Positions 61,586-64,000 of a stretch of DNA of 64,000 nt are shown one piece after another. The notes under the pieces are model-generated. The model searched no databases, had not been told where the DNA came from, and saw only the letters and a list, made by a program, of their open reading frames with translations. This DNA is from CAMDKS01 sp964402975 (GTDB lineage Bacteria > Bdellovibrionota_B > Oligoflexia > Oligoflexales > RGVZ01), in assembly GCA_964402975.1 (NCBI GenBank), contig CAYOEM010000006.1:85205-149204 (forward strand), in the 5' to 3' direction. Each line of letters opens with the position of its first letter. Within the stretch, counting starts at the first letter, position 1. The position numbers and the translations under genes were made by a program.

Positions 61586-61742
61586 AGGTTTCGCTCATTC
61601 TGCTCACCCCATTCATGTGCGATACTCTTATGTAATTTTTGTTTATTTGGCTGATTTTTCATTTTTTGCCAAGCCAAGGCTCTCACGATCTTCCCATTTA
61701 ACGCCGAATCCTAAAAAGGATTTTTCATTTTGGGGAGTTACG

Positions 61743-63932
61743 GTGGGAACCTTGGGAAAAAATCAGGAGGCGTTGGTTCGGGGTGGTGGGATCCTTGCCC
61801 GATTCAAGCCTTTTATCCCGCGTAATTTATTTGCTCGTAGTGACTCTGCAACTTTTGATTTTAACGATGTAAAAGCATCTTCCAGCCAAAACACCCTAGG
61901 TTTAGTCATAGCCAGCATTTTACTAATACTAATGGGAACATTTGTAGTCTTGATTGGTTGGCAACGGGAGTTTGCTGATGCTTACTTGGCGACGAACGTG
62001 AACATTAAGTCTTTTGAAAACAATCGGCAAGAGTGGCGTGCCGCTCACGCTAGGGGCTCGGAGTGTAACAGCGCGAATGATTGTTATACTTATTTGAAAC
62101 AGAAAAGCCTGAGTATTCGCAGCTATCAAGACCTCGTTCAGCCATTAAGTAACCTTGAAAAGGATCAGTCCTTGCGAGGTCCTTTATATATTCTGGTGCA
62201 AACCACCATCGAAAAGTCAGCTTGGAAACTTTTGTACAAGTCAGGAAATAACGATTTGATGATCGGCTTGCCGTCAGCCCGGTATGAGGAGGCAAATGTA
62301 TACGTAAACGGAGACTTGGCTGGTAAGTTCATCGATGATGCACGAATCGGCGTGCCGATTCGTATAAAAAGTGAATTAGACGATATTATTATTGATATTG
62401 TCTACGAAAAAACGTCTATCAACTCTGGTCTCTTTGACCCTGATGAAGAGCGCCTATTAATCACCTCGCCGATCAATTATAACGCATGGGTTCGAGTGTT
62501 AGTGATGCAAAGCGCTCAGCGCGGGAGTTGGCTATCAAATCTTTCATTCATCGTGATGGCTATATTTTTTCTTCTACTTTATGTGCTAGTTGACAGATCT
62601 CCGGAAGTTCTCGGACTGGCTTTGTTTGTTGGGCTTGATGCGTTTGCCAGAAGCCTTTGGTATGACTGGTTGCCAACTATTTATACGGCGCAAATTGCCG
62701 ATATGGCAGACTCCGCAGCGAACATCATGCGACTTTATTTCATGGTTCAGCTCTGCCGATTTGGCTCCGTAAATGTCGTACCTTGGTTGTTTGCTTCCCT
62801 TGCTTACGCATTGGTTGTCTCGGCGGGATCTTGGGCGAGCGCTCTAGGTTGGTCACTCATTCAAGATAGGGTGTACGAGATAAATGCTTTGTGTGCCTTG
62901 ATCGTCGCCATCGTGGGTACGATAATCATCGGGATTACGCTCTATAAAATTCGTAGTTCAAATCAAACTTGGCGAAAATGGGCGCTGGTCATTGCGATGG
63001 CATCGTGTGTCTTATACGCAGTTGCGCATCTGCATCATATATACTATGTTTTGGATGGTCTCACTGCATTTCATAAGGCGCGCAGTATTCTTACTCCGCT
63101 CTCAGTTTTCTTGCTGGCATCGAGTGCATTCGTGAATATTTCTACTCTAGAAAATCGAGTCCGCGTACTCTCTGATGTAAAAGCCAAGAATGATGAAATT
63201 AAAAAAGAGCTCGAGCTTGGAAGAATCGTCCAGAGTGCCTATATGAAGGTTCCTGAGCTGCCTGCCTATGTTGATCTTGCCTGTTATTTTGAGGCGGCCT
63301 TTTACGTATCTGGGGACGCATACTTTGTTCACTGGGATGAGTCTATAGGACGCTTGGCAGTCATTGTGGGTGACATGACTGGGCATGGTGTGCAGGCTGC
63401 GCTGAAGGCGTCAACACTCCAAGTCATGGCTCAAACCATTTTCAGCGATAGTATGCGGCGGGCCGGTGACTTGGGCGCCAGATTTGTGGTCTATGAACAA
63501 GCTGTACGTAGCTTTTTAAGTGATTCCTGGAAGGAAGGAGACTTCCCCACGTTTCTTGGTATTGAAATTGAACTCAGCACGGGCAAGGTCGTGAGCCATC
63601 GGTGCAACTTTCCATTTCCGATGATTGTGGAGCAGCGTGAGGACGGGCGTTGGCTAGCGAGTGTTTGGGTAGATCGGACTCTAACTCTAGATGCAAAGAA
63701 GTCCGATCGTAGAGTATTTTTTGTCTCAGCATCAGATGGAGTGATTAGTGGGAGCAAGATGTTCCATAAAGTCGCTCGTGATCTGGAGAACAAACTTAAT
63801 AGTGCGAAATTGGTGAGTGCAGAATTGATCAAGCAGGCGATTTTAGATTATTTAAAACATGCGGGCTCTAGTTCGAATGACGATCGAACGATGGTTGTTT
63901 TTGGAACTAAAAGTAACAGCAGTGCTGCTTAG
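61743..63932 (+). CDS. multi-TM SpoIIE-type PP2C serine/threonine phosphatase
   Basis: This 729-residue inner-membrane signalling protein has one helix at about residues 55-77. An extracytoplasmic domain (about 78-265) follows, with a beta-rich part around ANVYVNGDLAGKF. About six further helices (265-475) match the arrangement of 7TM sensor proteins. A short coiled coil (KAKNDEIKKELELGRIVQSAYM) leads to the PP2C_SIG domain. Its metal residues are visible: Asp in VSGDAYF, Asp542-region VGDMTGHG, Asp in SASDGV, and the terminal DDRTMVVF. It should dephosphorylate an anti-sigma-factor antagonist or similar protein in response to an envelope signal. The GTG at 61743 is chosen because GGGGAG lies five bases upstream; the frame is open back to 61458 but overlaps the previous gene. 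Confidence 0.85.
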   Translation: MGTLGKNQEALVRGGGILARFKPFIPRNLFARSDSATFDFNDVKASSSQNTLGLVIASILLILMGTFVVLIGWQREFADAYLATNVNIKSFENNRQEWRAAHARGSECNSANDCYTYLKQKSLSIRSYQDLVQPLSNLEKDQSLRGPLYILVQTTIEKSAWKLLYKSGNNDLMIGLPSARYEEANVYVNGDLAGKFIDDARIGVPIRIKSELDDIIIDIVYEKTSINSGLFDPDEERLLITSPINYNAWVRVLVMQSAQRGSWLSNLSFIVMAIFFLLLYVLVDRSPEVLGLALFVGLDAFARSLWYDWLPTIYTAQIADMADSAANIMRLYFMVQLCRFGSVNVVPWLFASLAYALVVSAGSWASALGWSLIQDRVYEINALCALIVAIVGTIIIGITLYKIRSSNQTWRKWALVIAMASCVLYAVAHLHHIYYVLDGLTAFHKARSILTPLSVFLLASSAFVNISTLENRVRVLSDVKAKNDEIKKELELGRIVQSAYMKVPELPAYVDLACYFEAAFYVSGDAYFVHWDESIGRLAVIVGDMTGHGVQAALKASTLQVMAQTIFSDSMRRAGDLGARFVVYEQAVRSFLSDSWKEGDFPTFLGIEIELSTGKVVSHRCNFPFPMIVEQREDGRWLASVWVDRTLTLDAKKSDRRVFFVSASDGVISGSKMFHKVARDLENKLNSAKLVSAELIKQAILDYLKHAGSSSNDDRTMVVFGTKSNSSAA

Positions 63933-64000
63933 GGTCGTATTTTCCAAAAACTGCCCCCGTTAATTGTTCCTAGCCGCATTCCAATTGTTACCGGCTCTCG

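Noticed and set aside
61458..61742. Fusion of the Cys-rich lipoprotein gene with the SpoIIE-type gene through an open frame from 61458
   Set aside because: The two genes use different frames, a terminator lies between them, and a GTG with good ribosome site is at 61743.
1..64000. CRISPR arrays, insertion sequences, prophage, tRNA or rRNA genes
   Set aside because: I found no short spaced direct repeats, transposase or integrase motifs, or cloverleaf/rRNA sequences by reading; a computed scan would be needed to exclude small RNAs.

Overview
This window looks like chromosomal DNA of a Gram-negative, rod-shaped, free-living bacterium. Evidence: at least nine predicted lipoproteins with lipobox signal peptides, a SurA/PpiD-type periplasmic chaperone, a bacterial lipocalin, a TatA subunit, an mreBCD-mrdA-rodA elongation operon, class I fumarase and an aerobic-type SUF iron-sulfur operon. 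The mix of many unique secreted lipoproteins, a giant repeat lipoprotein with a beta-propeller, SpoIIE and EAL signalling proteins and papain-like or S41 proteases suggests a Bdellovibrionota/Oligoflexia-like or deltaproteobacterial lineage. That placement is inference from gene content only. I see no tRNA, rRNA, insertion sequence, prophage, CRISPR array or integrase; most of the window is core chromosome with a secreted-protein accessory fringe.

Layout. 0.1-13.1 kb: a hot-dog thioesterase-like protein and a small lipoprotein on the minus strand. Then a 2581-residue lipoprotein built of 16 cysteine-paired Ig-like modules plus a seven-bladed propeller, an HTTM membrane protein with its small partner, a class V aminotransferase, and three tandem paralogous small lipoproteins closed by a bidirectional terminator. 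13.1-23.5 kb: an S41 protease; a queuine tRNA-ribosyltransferase fused to an MnmC-like methyltransferase domain; a plus-strand unit of membrane-anchored unknown, YkgJ-like protein and HemW; a lipoprotein M14 carboxypeptidase; and Pta. 23.7-30.5 kb: an EAL protein, a D-Ala-D-Ala ligase and a polyamine ABC transporter (potABC, with potD divergent). 30.5-37.1 kb: the compact suf operon iscR-like, sufB, sufC, sufD, sufS, sufU, nfu, preceded by inverted repeats that are likely Rrf2/IscR operators.

37.1-45.6 kb: a secreted unknown, a YheT-type hydrolase, a lipoprotein, an MFS permease, a papain-like lipoprotein protease, speD (AdoMet decarboxylase), tatA and a lipocalin. 45.6-53.4 kb, minus strand: the elongasome operon mreB-mreC-mreD-mrdA-rodA, ending in an LTA-synthase-like membrane phosphotransferase/sulfatase. 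53.7-63.9 kb, plus strand: ppiD-like chaperone, NAD kinase, leuS, hemJ, class I fumarase, a cysteine-rich lipoprotein and a multi-TM SpoIIE-type phosphatase.

Functional links: SUF supplies Fe-S clusters for class I fumarase and HemW. HemW and HemJ are both heme genes. PotABCD imports and SpeD feeds synthesis of polyamines. Ddl, MrdA, RodA and MreBCD belong to peptidoglycan elongation. The most unusual items are the Tgt-MnmC fusion, whose tRNA-contact loop has lost its arginines, the internally duplicated giant lipoprotein, the trio of paralogous lipoproteins and the LTA-synthase-like gene in a Gram-negative rod operon.
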